Numbered from the stretch's first letter, positions 16,868-26,524 are shown. The stretch is DNA of 64,000 nucleotides from Anaerolineae bacterium (GCA_020849765.1 JADLAY010000070.1:1-64000), one strand, 5' to 3'. Notes: a model not told the origin generated them from the sequence alone. Numbers and translations are program-made.

Positions 16868-17971
16868 CTACGTCAGGACGACCATGTTGTTCCGATGAAT
16901 CACGGCGTCGCCATAACTATACCCTAGAATGTCGATGATCTGAACGGACTTGACGCCGCAGATCTTACGCAAGTCTTTGCTGTCATAGTTGGTCAGGCCG
17001 TGGGCAATGCTGCGTCCGGTCGGCGCGACCACGGAGACGACCGCGCCGCGCTCGAATTCCCGTGCGATGCGGGTGATGCCGACCGGGAGCAAACTGGCGC
17101 CGCCGGTCATGAGCTTCTTGGCGGCCCCCTCGTCGACCTGGAGCGTGCCGCGCGGCTTCTCCATCATCAGCCAGCGTTTACGGCTCTCCATGTGCGTGGT
17201 CGAGGGCGGGAAGCGCGTGCCCAGTTGTTCCCCCGCCAGCAAGCGCGTGATCACGTCCGGCAGGCTGCCACCGGAGATGACCGTCATAACGCCGCTGCGC
17301 CCGGCCAGCTGTGCCGCCTGCAGTTTGGTCGTCATGCCGCCGGTGCCGAGCGTCGTATGTGTGCCGGAGGCCGAGGCCCACGTGCTCTCGTCAATCGTGG
17401 CGACCTCACCGATCAACTGCGCATCGGCATGGGTGCGCGGGTCGGCGGTATACAGGCCTGGCTGGTCGGTCAGCATGATCAGGAGGTCGGCCTCGACCAG
17501 CGACGCCACCAGCGCCGAGAGATTGTCGTTATCACCGACGCGGATCTCGTGGGTGGCCGTCGTATCATTTTCGTTGATGATAGGGATGATGCGATGTTCG
17601 AGCAGTGTGGCAATGGTATCGCGGGCGTTCAAGTGGCGGCGGCGGTCGCTCAGGTCTTCGCGCGTGAGCAGCACCTGCGCGACTGCCACCTGAAAGATGT
17701 CGAAAAACTCGTTGTAAAGCTGCATCAGGCGGCTCTGGCCGACCGCGCTGAACATCTGCTTGAGCGGCAGCGAGCGGCCCAATTCGGGAAAGCCCAGGCG
17801 CTCACGCCCCGCGGCCACCGCGCCGGAGGTCACGATGATCAGTTCGTGGCCCTGCTGATGCGCGTGCGCGATTTGCTGGATGATCTCCAACATGCGCTGG
17901 CGATTCAGACTCGGCGTGCCCGCAGTGAGGACGCTGGTGCCCAGTTTGACGACGATACGCGAGGCGGTCAT
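16868..17971 (-). CDS. proB: Glutamate 5-kinase
   Basis: A 367-residue enzyme that phosphorylates glutamate to gamma-glutamyl phosphate, the first and usually feedback-controlled step of proline synthesis. The amino acid kinase fold shows RIVVKLGTSVLT at the N-terminus, IIVTSGAVAAGRE, IIPIINENDT and GTGGMTTKLQAA. The C-terminal 75-100 residues form a PUA domain (RGTLQVDEGAAKKLM to YGDAVIHRNNMVVL). Length and order match full-length ProB. It begins 14 bases after the ppk stop and is followed closely by proA. Confidence 0.97.
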   Translation of the reverse strand: MTASRIVVKLGTSVLTAGTPSLNRQRMLEIIQQIAHAHQQGHELIIVTSGAVAAGRERLGFPELGRSLPLKQMFSAVGQSRLMQLYNEFFDIFQVAVAQVLLTREDLSDRRRHLNARDTIATLLEHRIIPIINENDTTATHEIRVGDNDNLSALVASLVEADLLIMLTDQPGLYTADPRTHADAQLIGEVATIDESTWASASGTHTTLGTGGMTTKLQAAQLAGRSGVMTVISGGSLPDVITRLLAGEQLGTRFPPSTTHMESRKRWLMMEKPRGTLQVDEGAAKKLMTGGASLLPVGITRIAREFERGAVVSVVAPTGRSIAHGLTNYDSKDLRKICGVKSVQIIDILGYSYGDAVIHRNNMVVLT

Positions 17972-17985
17972 GCATTGTCCCTACG

Positions 17986-20115
17986 TTATACAAGATCAAA
18001 AGTTCCCATGCTCTCACGCATGAACTCTTCCTGCGACACAATCGACCGCTCGCCTTCGCCCGGCTGCAAATGGACGTACGTGCCATCGACCTGCAGTTCC
18101 CATGCCTGCGTGTTATCCGCCAGGCAGGTGGCCAGCGTCCGTATCGCCTGCTCCTGGAGACGAACGTCGAGAACGGGGAAGACGACTTCGACGCGATTGT
18201 ATAAGTTACGCCGCATCATGTCCGCGCTGCCCATGTAGACGCGCTGCTCGGTCGGCGCATTCTGGAAATAGAAGATACGGCTGTGTTCCAGGTAGCGCCC
18301 GATGATGCTGCGCACGTGGATGTTCTCGCTCATGCCGGGCAGGCCTGGACGCAGGCAGCACAGCCCGCGCACGATCAGGTCGACGTGGACGCCCGCCTGC
18401 GATGCTTGATAGAGCTTGCGGATCGTCTTGTCCTCCTCAAGCTGGTTCATCTTGAAGACGATGCGCGCGGGCAGGCCCGCTTTCGCCGCGGCAATCTCGT
18501 TATCAATCAGGTCGAACAGCTTGTGGCGCAGATACTCCGGCGCGACCAGCAGCCGGGAGTACGTCGTGCCCGGCGCAAACCCCGTCAGACGATTGAACAG
18601 GCGCGAGGCATCGTCGCCGATTTCCGAGTGGCAGGTGAACATACCGAGATCGCTGTAGAGCCGTGCCGTGCTCGCGTTGTAATTGCCGGTGCCCAGATGG
18701 ACGTAACGGCGCACGCCGTCTTCATCGCGCCGGACGACCAACGCGACCTTGGCGTGGGTTTTGATAGGCAGTTCTTCCACACCGTAAAGCACGTGGACGC
18801 CCGTTTCTTCGAGCGCGCGTGCCCATTCGAGATTGTTCTCCTCGTCAAAGCGCGCCTTGAGTTCGACCAGCGCTGTCACCTGCTTGCCGTTCTCGCGCGC
18901 GGCCATCAGCGACTGGACGACCGGTGAGCGCTGCCCGACGCGGTACAGGGTCGCCTTGATAGCGAGGACGTTTTCGTCGCGGGCAGCCTGCTCGAAGAAG
19001 GCCTCGACCGGCGAGAACGAGTCATAAGGATGGTGCACCAGCCAGTCATGATCGCGAATAGCAGAGAAGATGTCCGGGTAGGCGGTGATCATGGGCGAAA
19101 CGCGCGGGACGTAGACCGGGTACTTGAGGTCCGGGCGCTGCACGGACAGTAGCTCGAAGAAACTGCTCCCGCCGAGCGCGCCATTCACATGATAGACATC
19201 GCGCTCGCCGTCGACTTCAAATTCCGCGATCAGCTTGTCGAGCGCCGTCTGGCTGGTGCCCTCCATCACGGCCAGGCGCACAATCGAGCCGAACTGGCGC
19301 TCTTTGATGCTCTCCTCGATGAAATGGCTGATGTCCAGGTCGCGATACTCGCGCTCGTTCTCGTAGTCGATGTCGGCATTGCGCGTGACGCGGAACGGCG
19401 TCCGTTCGATCACTTCCATGCCGGGGAACAGCAGATCCAGGTTGCTGCTGACGATATCCTCCAGCCAGACGAATGTGTCGCGCACTTCGATGCCCGCATA
19501 GCGCTTGAGCACGGGCTCCAGGTTGACCAGCCGTGGCAGCGAATCCGGGATCTTGAGGCGCACGAACTCATCTTCGCCGCCGCTCAGGTCGCTGCGGCGC
19601 AGGCGGATGGCGAGATTCAGACTCAGGTTGGAAATGAACGGGAACGGGCGTGTGTAATCGACGGCCAGCGGCGTCAGCACGGGGAAGACTTCGCCTTCGA
19701 AGTAAGCGCGCAGCGCCGCGCGCCACGACGCCGGAATGTCATGGATGGCCTTGATGGCAACGCCTTCGTCGGCCAGCTTGTTGAGCAGTTCGTGCATGAG
19801 CGAGCGCTGCTCTCGCATCAGCACGGTGATTCGGCTCCGAATCTCAGCCAGCAGTTCGTCGGGTTGGAAGCCATCGGGTCGTGTCGCCTGACGGTGGATC
19901 TTGAGCTTGGTGTGCACGGACGCGACGCGCACCATGAAGAACTCGTCGGTATTGGTGCTGACAATCGCCAGGAACTTGATCCGTTCCAGTAAGGGAGTGC
20001 TGGCATCTTTTGCCTGAGCCAGAACTCGATAGTTGAAATCGATCCAGCTCAATTCACGATTGATGTAATTTTCACTGTTTAGCTCAGGGAGCTTTGAGTC
20101 ATGCTGACTATGCAT
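17986..20115 (-). CDS. ppk1: Polyphosphate kinase 1
   Basis: A 709-residue PPK1, which reversibly transfers the gamma-phosphate of ATP onto polyphosphate. It opens with INRELSWIDFNYRVL, the usual N-domain start. His473 in YVHLGTGNYN is the expected autophosphorylated histidine, followed by ARLYSDLGMFT. VLAIKATLYRVGQ, KARFDEENNLEWA and MNQLEEDKTI also match the family, and a second conserved region lies near the C-terminus (MGSADMMRRNLYNRVEVVFPV). It is the first gene of a tight run with proB and proA, an arrangement that would tie polyphosphate formation to proline synthesis. Confidence 0.96.
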   Translation of the reverse strand: MHSQHDSKLPELNSENYINRELSWIDFNYRVLAQAKDASTPLLERIKFLAIVSTNTDEFFMVRVASVHTKLKIHRQATRPDGFQPDELLAEIRSRITVLMREQRSLMHELLNKLADEGVAIKAIHDIPASWRAALRAYFEGEVFPVLTPLAVDYTRPFPFISNLSLNLAIRLRRSDLSGGEDEFVRLKIPDSLPRLVNLEPVLKRYAGIEVRDTFVWLEDIVSSNLDLLFPGMEVIERTPFRVTRNADIDYENEREYRDLDISHFIEESIKERQFGSIVRLAVMEGTSQTALDKLIAEFEVDGERDVYHVNGALGGSSFFELLSVQRPDLKYPVYVPRVSPMITAYPDIFSAIRDHDWLVHHPYDSFSPVEAFFEQAARDENVLAIKATLYRVGQRSPVVQSLMAARENGKQVTALVELKARFDEENNLEWARALEETGVHVLYGVEELPIKTHAKVALVVRRDEDGVRRYVHLGTGNYNASTARLYSDLGMFTCHSEIGDDASRLFNRLTGFAPGTTYSRLLVAPEYLRHKLFDLIDNEIAAAKAGLPARIVFKMNQLEEDKTIRKLYQASQAGVHVDLIVRGLCCLRPGLPGMSENIHVRSIIGRYLEHSRIFYFQNAPTEQRVYMGSADMMRRNLYNRVEVVFPVLDVRLQEQAIRTLATCLADNTQAWELQVDGTYVHLQPGEGERSIVSQEEFMRESMGTFDLV

Positions 20116-20289
20116 GGCGACCGCCGTCTGTTGATAAAGTCATTTCGGTGAGTGCAATCAGTATGCCCGAAATGTGACAAATGCCCAAAGACCTTGAGCA
20201 GGGTGTGTCTATTTAAAGCAACCTGACCCCAAAATGCAATGGGGTGATCAAGCGCTTAACCTGATCTTTGCACAACCCCGCACTGTTGG

Positions 20290-23097
20290 CTATGCGGATG
20301 ACACCCGGCTGCGCGTCCAGGTCACGGCGGTGAACCCGATCAAGAGCAGCCAGGGCACACCCATGAGCGGCAGCCAGTCCAGCCAATCGGGATGATAGTC
20401 GAACACGACTGTGCTGTGTCCCTGCGGGATAGCGACCGCGCGGAACATCACGTCGGCGCGGTGGATGAGCGCTTCAACACCGTTGACGGTCGCGCGCCAG
20501 CCTGGGTAGTAGGCATCGGTCAGCAGCAGATAGCCCGGCTCCGACGCGTCGACCTCGATCGTAACCTGTTCCGGCGTGTAGCTCGCGATCGTGGCGGGTT
20601 GGATCGGCAGGCTGGATGGCGCCGTGTCGTCTGCTGGCAGGCCCATGACGAGCGCCGTGCGCGCCGGGTCGTAATCCGCCTCGCGCATGATCTTGAGCGC
20701 GTCCTCTGTGCCATAAATGTCGTCGATCATGGCGACGATGTCATAGGCGACGAAGGCGCGCGGCAGCACCGACTGATTCTCGTAGAGCTTGATGTCGCTC
20801 GAAAGCACGCGCGACCAGGGCGCAAACGTCAACTGCTGAAAGTCGCCGCTCCGTTCATCGACCAGCGTCACCGCACGAATGCTGAGCGGAGCACTCGCTT
20901 CGATAGTCACCGCGGTCACGGCATTGGCGTCGGGGGCGCGGAAGATCGCCAGCCGGTCGTCGCCCAGAGGTTCATTTGTGGCGGGTGTTAGCGTCGCCTC
21001 GCTGCCATCTTCATCGGTGAAGCGGACGTCCGCCGCGCAGTCCGCCGAGTCCGCGCATAGCAGGTAGAGCGCAGTCGCGTCGAACAGGGGTTCCGGCGTT
21101 AGCGTCAGGCGCTCACCCGTGGCGAGCGTTCGGGTGAAGGTCGTGTCGTAGGCGATGTCTTCGTGCCAGATGTCGTAGATCTTATCCAGCAGCAGATAAC
21201 GTGTGTTCGTCAGGTCAAGCCAGCGCTGATCGGGAATGCAGGCGCCATCACACTCCGGGCGCGCCAGCATCTCGCGCAGGCGCCCGTCGATCGTGCGCAG
21301 CTCGTCCGGCGGCAGCAGCAGCGACGTGAAAGCGGTGTAATAGCCGGTCGGCAGCACGCCGCCGTCGAACCCGTCGAGGGTCGGGATGCCCCAGTACAGT
21401 GGCAGATTCGCCGCCAACGTCTCCTGGTGCTTGATTGCGATCAGCGCGATCTCGATCTCTTCGTCGCTCATGCCCAGGCGGCGATAGCGAGCCGTCAGCG
21501 CGGCCTTGTCACCCGGATCGAACAGCAGATCGGTGATGCTGAGCAGGCGACCCGGCGGGGTCTCGCGCGCATCGTAGACCTGCATCTGGCTGGCTGTGAA
21601 GCGCTGCCCGCTGAAGGTGTCCGGCGGGGTCAGCCGGTTGTAGGGCAGGGTGCGCGCGGCCAGGAACAACTCGACGATCACGAGCGCGAAAGCGGCGACC
21701 GGTGCATAGCGAGAAACACGTTGATCGCGGCCTCCGATCAACAGCGCAACTGTGATCAGGAGGGAGATTCCCCAACCGATCAGAGTCGGCAGTTGGGGCG
21801 GCGAGAATGGGATCGGCTCCGGGTTGTACGCCGTGACCGTGAGCGCGCCGAGCGCGAGCACCGCCGTGAGCGCGATCAGGGCGGCACTGGCCCAGCCGCG
21901 CTTGCCCTGGACACGTCGCGACAGCGCCTGCAAGCCCAACCCGGCCAGCATGGCGCCGCCCAATGCAAACAGCACCAGCCAGCGCGCGGGCACCCGAAAC
22001 AGATTGAAGCCCGGCAGCGCCGCGAGCTGCCAGTAAACCGGGCTGTACTGACCGAAGGCGAACAGCAGGCCGATCAATGCCAGAACGAGCCAGGGGAACT
22101 GCGGCGCACGCACGAATGCGCGCAATCGTGTGCGGGCGCGCTCCTGGGGCAGCGACAAAAGGCCGAGCAGCGCCAGCCCCAGCGCAACGATGCCGGGGTA
22201 GGTGATGTATTCGGCGAAGATCGGCTGGTCGTAATTCGGCAGCAGGGCGCGCGCTGCCAGGAATGGATTGAACGAAAAGGCGGTCGCTTCGTTCTGATTG
22301 AGACCGCCGCGCCGGTTGGAGACGCTCGTCAGTTCGAAGGTGGGGATCAGCTGCGGCAGCGCCAGCACCAAGGCGCCGACGCCAGCCAGGGCGAACCACA
22401 GCAGTCGCCGCCAGCGATGCGGCAGCATCAGGATGTAGAGGCCCATGCCCACACCGCCAATAAAGACCGTTTGCGTGTGGCCGGTGAAGAACTGGAGCGC
22501 CAGCGCGCCCGCCAGCAGCGGCGCATAGCGCGCAGGACGGCTGTCGAGCCGGTGCGTGAGCCAGAACAGCCAGGGCAGCCAGGCCAATCCTTGAAGCTGG
22601 TTGATCTGCTCGACACGCCCGCCCATGTAGCCGCCAAAAGTGAAGATGACGGCAGCCAGCAGCGCGGGCAATCGGTCGATGCCGAGCGCCGCACGCGCCA
22701 GCATGTAGGCGCCCGCCGCCATCCAGGCGATGTGCAGCAGCAAGCTGATGCGAATACCATCCGGGGGTGAGAGCGGCGCCATCAGCCAGTTCGGCGGGTA
22801 GAAGGTGCCGATCTGACTGTTGGCCAGCAGTGGTACGCCCGCGAACAGATCGGGCGTCCACAGCGGCAGGCGCCCTGCCATCAACGCCGCGTTGCGTGCG
22901 TACCAGTAGGGATAGAAATAGGCGAAGGTATCGCCGCGCGCCATGATGAAATCGCTGAAGGCGTGGCGATAGAAGAACAGCAGCGTGAGCGCGAGGCACG
23001 CCAGGAGCGGCCAGTTGCGTCGGATCATCTTCATCAAATGGTTCAGGTTCTGGCGCTGCGGGCCGCTTCCATACAGACTGGGCCACAAGCGCCGCAA
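20290..23097 (-). CDS. YfhO family membrane protein
   Basis: A 935-residue integral membrane protein of the YfhO family (GT-C-like fold). The start of the conserved part is RGDTFAYFYPYWYARNAALMAGRLPLWTPDLFAG, with the acidic residues expected in the first periplasmic loop of GT-C enzymes. About a dozen hydrophobic segments fill residues 30-490, and a large outer beta-rich domain follows to about 900, with a final membrane helix near the C-terminus. YfhO homologues are linked to glycosylation of lipoteichoic acid in Firmicutes; here the acceptor is unknown. The first ~20 residues are weakly conserved, and a start at Met22 or Met24 is possible. Confidence 0.88.
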   Translation of the reverse strand: MRRLWPSLYGSGPQRQNLNHLMKMIRRNWPLLACLALTLLFFYRHAFSDFIMARGDTFAYFYPYWYARNAALMAGRLPLWTPDLFAGVPLLANSQIGTFYPPNWLMAPLSPPDGIRISLLLHIAWMAAGAYMLARAALGIDRLPALLAAVIFTFGGYMGGRVEQINQLQGLAWLPWLFWLTHRLDSRPARYAPLLAGALALQFFTGHTQTVFIGGVGMGLYILMLPHRWRRLLWFALAGVGALVLALPQLIPTFELTSVSNRRGGLNQNEATAFSFNPFLAARALLPNYDQPIFAEYITYPGIVALGLALLGLLSLPQERARTRLRAFVRAPQFPWLVLALIGLLFAFGQYSPVYWQLAALPGFNLFRVPARWLVLFALGGAMLAGLGLQALSRRVQGKRGWASAALIALTAVLALGALTVTAYNPEPIPFSPPQLPTLIGWGISLLITVALLIGGRDQRVSRYAPVAAFALVIVELFLAARTLPYNRLTPPDTFSGQRFTASQMQVYDARETPPGRLLSITDLLFDPGDKAALTARYRRLGMSDEEIEIALIAIKHQETLAANLPLYWGIPTLDGFDGGVLPTGYYTAFTSLLLPPDELRTIDGRLREMLARPECDGACIPDQRWLDLTNTRYLLLDKIYDIWHEDIAYDTTFTRTLATGERLTLTPEPLFDATALYLLCADSADCAADVRFTDEDGSEATLTPATNEPLGDDRLAIFRAPDANAVTAVTIEASAPLSIRAVTLVDERSGDFQQLTFAPWSRVLSSDIKLYENQSVLPRAFVAYDIVAMIDDIYGTEDALKIMREADYDPARTALVMGLPADDTAPSSLPIQPATIASYTPEQVTIEVDASEPGYLLLTDAYYPGWRATVNGVEALIHRADVMFRAVAIPQGHSTVVFDYHPDWLDWLPLMGVPWLLLIGFTAVTWTRSRVSSA

Positions 23098-23106
23098 ATG
23101 GTCAGC

Positions 23107-23442
23107 CTAAGAAAAATCGTCTTCGGATAACAAGGGGAGCAGATAAATCATCGGTTCTTCATACGGGTGCGCGGCGCGGATCGCAGTGACGACCTGCTTG
23201 ACCTTGTCACGAGGGCAAATCGTCTCGACCCGCACCTCCGGCACTTCGTTGATGGTCTCCTTGGCGCCCAGGGTCGGATTGGCCGCCGCGCTGGGTTTGA
23301 AGCGCCCGATGCCGTCGCTGCTATAACTACAGTGGGTGTATTCGCCGAGTTCGCCCGCGCCCGCGCTCGCCATGGCTTCAAGCAGCGTATAAAGATGCGT
23401 ATGGGGCACGCCGACGACGATCTGCACGCGTGTGGGATTCAT
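23107..23442 (-). CDS. Stand-alone Nif3/YqfO-type PII-like domain protein
   Basis: A 111-residue protein equal to the insert domain of Nif3-family proteins such as YqfO, without the flanking dinuclear-metal domains. Landmarks are a start like VQIVVGVPHTHLYTLLEAM, then AGAGELGEYTHCSYSSDGIGRFKP, EVRVETICP and the terminal AAHPYEEPMIYLLPL. The fold is related to PII and CutA, small trimer-forming sensors. The family's function is unknown. It ends nine bases from the YfhO gene start and so probably shares its transcript. Confidence 0.82.
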   Translation of the reverse strand: MNPTRVQIVVGVPHTHLYTLLEAMASAGAGELGEYTHCSYSSDGIGRFKPSAAANPTLGAKETINEVPEVRVETICPRDKVKQVVTAIRAAHPYEEPMIYLLPLLSEDDFS

Positions 23443-23553
23443 AGCTGAAGGCCCTGCTTGCTGTAATGCTGATGCCAGGCGAACAGCTTAACGCAAACCG
23501 GACATGGCGCAAGGGGTGGCTTCGACCGCTTCACAGCGGGCGGTGCGCTCTTT

Positions 23554-23584
23554 TTGAGGATTTATCCGTCCGAACACATATAAT
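23554..23584 (+). promoter_or_regulatory. Candidate distal promoter of the ABC permease gene
   Basis: TTGAGG (23554-23559) and a perfect TATAAT (23579-23584) are separated by 19 bases. The spacing is slightly long. It would give a leader of about 120 bases ahead of the permease start at 23714. Confidence 0.45.
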
Positions 23585-23625
23585 CGCATAAGAATTGTGC
23601 TGTCCCGCCGCCTGATTTGATAAGA

Positions 23626-23659
23626 TTGACAGTCTGGTCACACGCCGTACAACACGGCG
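23626..23659 (+). promoter_or_regulatory. Candidate proximal promoter overlapped by an inverted repeat
   Basis: A consensus TTGACA (23626-23631) is followed after 16 bases by TACAAC (23648-23653). That -10 lies inside a perfect inverted repeat, CGCCGT (23643-23648) and ACGGCG (23654-23659) with a five-base centre, which could be an operator for a dimeric repressor. Confidence 0.45.
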
Positions 23660-23713
23660 CGCTTTCTTGCGTATAGGGAAATGAGAACCACAGGCCACCT
23701 TTAGGAAGACGAA

Positions 23714-26368
23714 ATGACGCAGCTGGTCTTTTACTTACGCTATGCCGCCCGTAATTTGAGCCGCAACTTGCGCTGGACGCTGTTTGCCGTCTTCAGTATC
23801 GGCGCCGGGGTGGCGGCCATCGTCGCGCTCCGCAGCCTGGGGCTGGCCATTGGCGATTCACTGGTCGATAACGCCCGCATCAGCAATCGCGGCGACATCA
23901 CAATTTCGACATCCGGCTTCGACGCCGGATTTGGCAGTTTTGGCGGTGGGCGCGCAGACGACGGTTTCACGCAGGCGACGCTCGATGCTCTTCGCCAGCG
24001 CACGACGGACATGGGCGGCCGGTCGACGTCTTACATCACCGCCGATAACATGCAAATCACCGCTGTCAATGCGGTCAGCGTCGGGCGCCCGCAGTTCGTC
24101 AGCGTGCTGCTGGTGGACCCGGCCACATTCCCCGTGACGGGCGAACTTCTTATCCAGGACCCGGCGGGCGTCAGCCTGCCCGATTTGCTGGGCGAGGGCA
24201 AGGTCATCATCAGCCGCAACCTGGCGCAAGACCAGGGTCTGGCTGTCGGCGATACCGTGCGCGTCAGCGGCACGGAAGATGTCTTCACTGTGAGCGGCAT
24301 CGTCGCGACGGAGCAAGAAGCCAGCCTGCGCAATCTGTTCGCCTCGTTCTTCGGCTTTGCCTATCTCGATATCAGCCTGGCCGAGAAGTTGCAGATCAAC
24401 CCCCAGCCGAACGCCATCAGCATCGTGCTGCCGGAAGGCACCGACGTCGAGGCGGCTGCGAGCGCATTCCGCGATATCGCTCCCAATATGAATTTCAGCA
24501 ACGTCAACAACATCCTGCGCCAGAACCAGCAGTTTGCGGACATCATCGGGCGCTTCATAGTCATCATGGGCCTGGGCGCGCTCCTGATCGGCGGCGTCGG
24601 CATTATCAACACGATGCTCGTCATGGTCGGGCGGCGGACGATGGAGATCGCATCCTTCAAGACCTTTGGCCTCAAGGGCCGTCAAATCGCGGGGCTTTTC
24701 CTCGCCGAGGCCTTCTTGCTCGGCATCATGGGCAGTCTGGTCGGCTGCGGGTTGGGCGTCCTGCTCAGCGGGGCCGTGAACGCGTACGGCGAAGCCTTCC
24801 TGCAGCAGCATCTGGTCTGGCGCGTCTATCCTGAAGCCATTCTTTATGGCGTCGTCCTCGGCATGGTCGTGACCATGGTCTTCGCGATACTGCCCGTCTT
24901 GACCGCCAATCGTGTGCGCCCGGCGATCATCCTGCGCCCCAACGAAATGTCGATCCCCGGCACCAGCATCTTCCATTCGGGGCTGGTGCTCATGCTGGTC
25001 GTCGTCATCATTGGCGGTGTGGCCGGGCGCATTCTCGGCAATGTCTGGATCGGCATGGTCGGCGTCGCCTTGACGCTGCTCTTCATGGGCATTCTCGTCG
25101 GCCTGCTGTGGCTGCTCGTCTGGCTGATCGGCCACCTGCCCGCCTTCGGCAATGTCGATCTCAAACTGGCGCTGCGCAACCTGTCCTCGCGTCGCATCCG
25201 CACGGCGACGACGCTGCTGGCCTTGAGCGGCGGCATGTTCGCGCTCAGCAGCATCACGTTCGCCGGTGTCGGCGCGCGCGAAGTGCTCAATTTCCAGCTT
25301 GCCAACCAGCTTGGCGGCAACGTGCTGATCTTCCCGCTGACCAGCGTCGTTTCGCCGCAGATCGCGCGCGGGTTGCTCAACGCGCAGCTCGATCAGATCG
25401 ACGGCATCCTCTACCGGACGGAGCTGCAGAACTACGCGGCGCGGATTGTCGCCGTCAATGGGGAAGAGCCAAACTACGTCATGCCGATTCCGGATTTTGT
25501 CCTCAACAGTATGCCGGAAGGTGCGCGCCGTGAGGTCATGGAAGAGTCGCGTGTGATCAACATCGCCGTTCAGGGGCGCGATACGGACAATCCCAACCCG
25601 ACTTCCGGGATTGTCGCCGGGCGCGGCCTGACGCCGGAAGATCGCGGGCGCGCCTTGATCGTCGTCCCGGAAGGCGACATCACCGATCAATTGGGCGTGA
25701 CCGTCGGCACGATCCTGACGCTCCAGGAAGACTCACGTCGCCAGGACTTCGAAGTCGTCGGCATCAGCGCCGCACCGACGCTCGGATTCAGCACCGGCGC
25801 CTATTACGTGCCTGCGGATGCTTTCAACGCGCCGGCGGATTTCAGCTTCTACGTCCTGCAGACCGAGCAGGATAAGCTGAATGAAGTGCTGCTGGCACTG
25901 ACGGCGAATCCACTCAACTTCACGATCGATATCAGCTTCATCGACGGGCTGCTCAAGCGCTTCATCGACCAATTCAGCGCGATCCCGACGGTCGTCGGGC
26001 TGCTGTCGCTGCTGGCGGCCGCAGTGACGATGGCGAACACCGTCTCGCTGGCGACGCTTGAGCGCCGCCGCCAGATCGGCATCCTCAAGACAGTTGGTCT
26101 GAAGGGCAACCGCGTGCTCGGCGTCATGCTGCTGGAGAACACCCTGATCGGCCTGCTCGGCGGCTTGCTTGGCATCGGCCTGAGTGCGCTCGGCGTGGCG
26201 ATTGCGACGCAGCTTGGCGTCGGTTCCGCCATCCCGATCCCGCGCGATGCGCTGCCCGTCGCCATTGCCTTGATCGTCGCCTCGGTCGTGATCGCCTGGG
26301 TGGCGACCTTCCTCAGCGCGCGCCCGGCCATCGCCGAGCGCGTGACGCATATCCTCCGCTACGAATGA
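23714..26368 (+). CDS. ABC transporter permease with two FtsX-like domains
   Basis: An 884-residue inner-membrane protein with two fused halves of the MacB/FtsX type, as in LolC/E-like and DUF214 permeases. Half one has a membrane helix near residue 20-40, an outside MacB-PCD-like domain, and an FtsX core at about 285-400 (LGALLIGGVGIINTMLVMVGRRTMEIASFKTFGLKG). Half two begins near 490 (KLALRNLSSRRIRTATTLLALSGG) and has a second FtsX core at about 765-880 (ANTVSLATLERRRQIGILKTVGLKG). Such permeases need an ABC ATPase; none is adjacent. The substrate is probably a lipid, lipoprotein or peptide, but this is unproven. Confidence 0.9.
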   Translation: MTQLVFYLRYAARNLSRNLRWTLFAVFSIGAGVAAIVALRSLGLAIGDSLVDNARISNRGDITISTSGFDAGFGSFGGGRADDGFTQATLDALRQRTTDMGGRSTSYITADNMQITAVNAVSVGRPQFVSVLLVDPATFPVTGELLIQDPAGVSLPDLLGEGKVIISRNLAQDQGLAVGDTVRVSGTEDVFTVSGIVATEQEASLRNLFASFFGFAYLDISLAEKLQINPQPNAISIVLPEGTDVEAAASAFRDIAPNMNFSNVNNILRQNQQFADIIGRFIVIMGLGALLIGGVGIINTMLVMVGRRTMEIASFKTFGLKGRQIAGLFLAEAFLLGIMGSLVGCGLGVLLSGAVNAYGEAFLQQHLVWRVYPEAILYGVVLGMVVTMVFAILPVLTANRVRPAIILRPNEMSIPGTSIFHSGLVLMLVVVIIGGVAGRILGNVWIGMVGVALTLLFMGILVGLLWLLVWLIGHLPAFGNVDLKLALRNLSSRRIRTATTLLALSGGMFALSSITFAGVGAREVLNFQLANQLGGNVLIFPLTSVVSPQIARGLLNAQLDQIDGILYRTELQNYAARIVAVNGEEPNYVMPIPDFVLNSMPEGARREVMEESRVINIAVQGRDTDNPNPTSGIVAGRGLTPEDRGRALIVVPEGDITDQLGVTVGTILTLQEDSRRQDFEVVGISAAPTLGFSTGAYYVPADAFNAPADFSFYVLQTEQDKLNEVLLALTANPLNFTIDISFIDGLLKRFIDQFSAIPTVVGLLSLLAAAVTMANTVSLATLERRRQIGILKTVGLKGNRVLGVMLLENTLIGLLGGLLGIGLSALGVAIATQLGVGSAIPIPRDALPVAIALIVASVVIAWVATFLSARPAIAERVTHILRYE

Positions 26369-26407
26369 TGGCATCGGGATGGCGAGTGGCAAACGTTCTG
26401 CCGCTCG

Positions 26408-26524
26408 TCATCCCCGCTTGTACTTCGCTGCTGCTTGCCAGTCGTCCGCGTCCAGGTCGAGCAGACGGTTGATGATGCCGCGCCTGGCTTTCCGCTGGGA
26501 CATCGCCATCTGCTGGCCGTCCAT
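26408..26524 (-). CDS. Short ORF of 38 residues, C-terminus similar to its neighbour
   Basis: A 38-codon frame starts two bases after the stop of the 2TM protein gene (TGAGCATG), with a GAGGC purine run upstream. The peptide is basic at first (SQRKARRG) and ends LLDLDADDWQAAAKYKRG. The upstream protein ends LIDFDAEAWADDVKRKRG, so both share a D-x-D-A-x-x-W spacing and a final KRG. I infer a real, perhaps partially duplicated, small protein of unknown function; the composition of short frames in G+C-rich DNA makes chance possible. Confidence 0.45.
   Translation of the reverse strand: MDGQQMAMSQRKARRGIINRLLDLDADDWQAAAKYKRG

Noticed and set aside
20224..20246. Short inverted repeat ACCCC/GGGGT near the YfhO gene end
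   Set aside because: The stem is only about five base pairs, with no T run, and matches no known element; not enough to call a terminator or transposon end.
21163..22770. A 535-codon open frame opposite the YfhO gene
   Set aside because: Gln/Arg-rich antisense product; the minus-strand membrane protein is clearly the gene.
23858..25690. A 610-codon open frame opposite the ABC permease
   Set aside because: Asp/Gln/His-rich composition without domains, and the plus-strand permease has clear FtsX cores.
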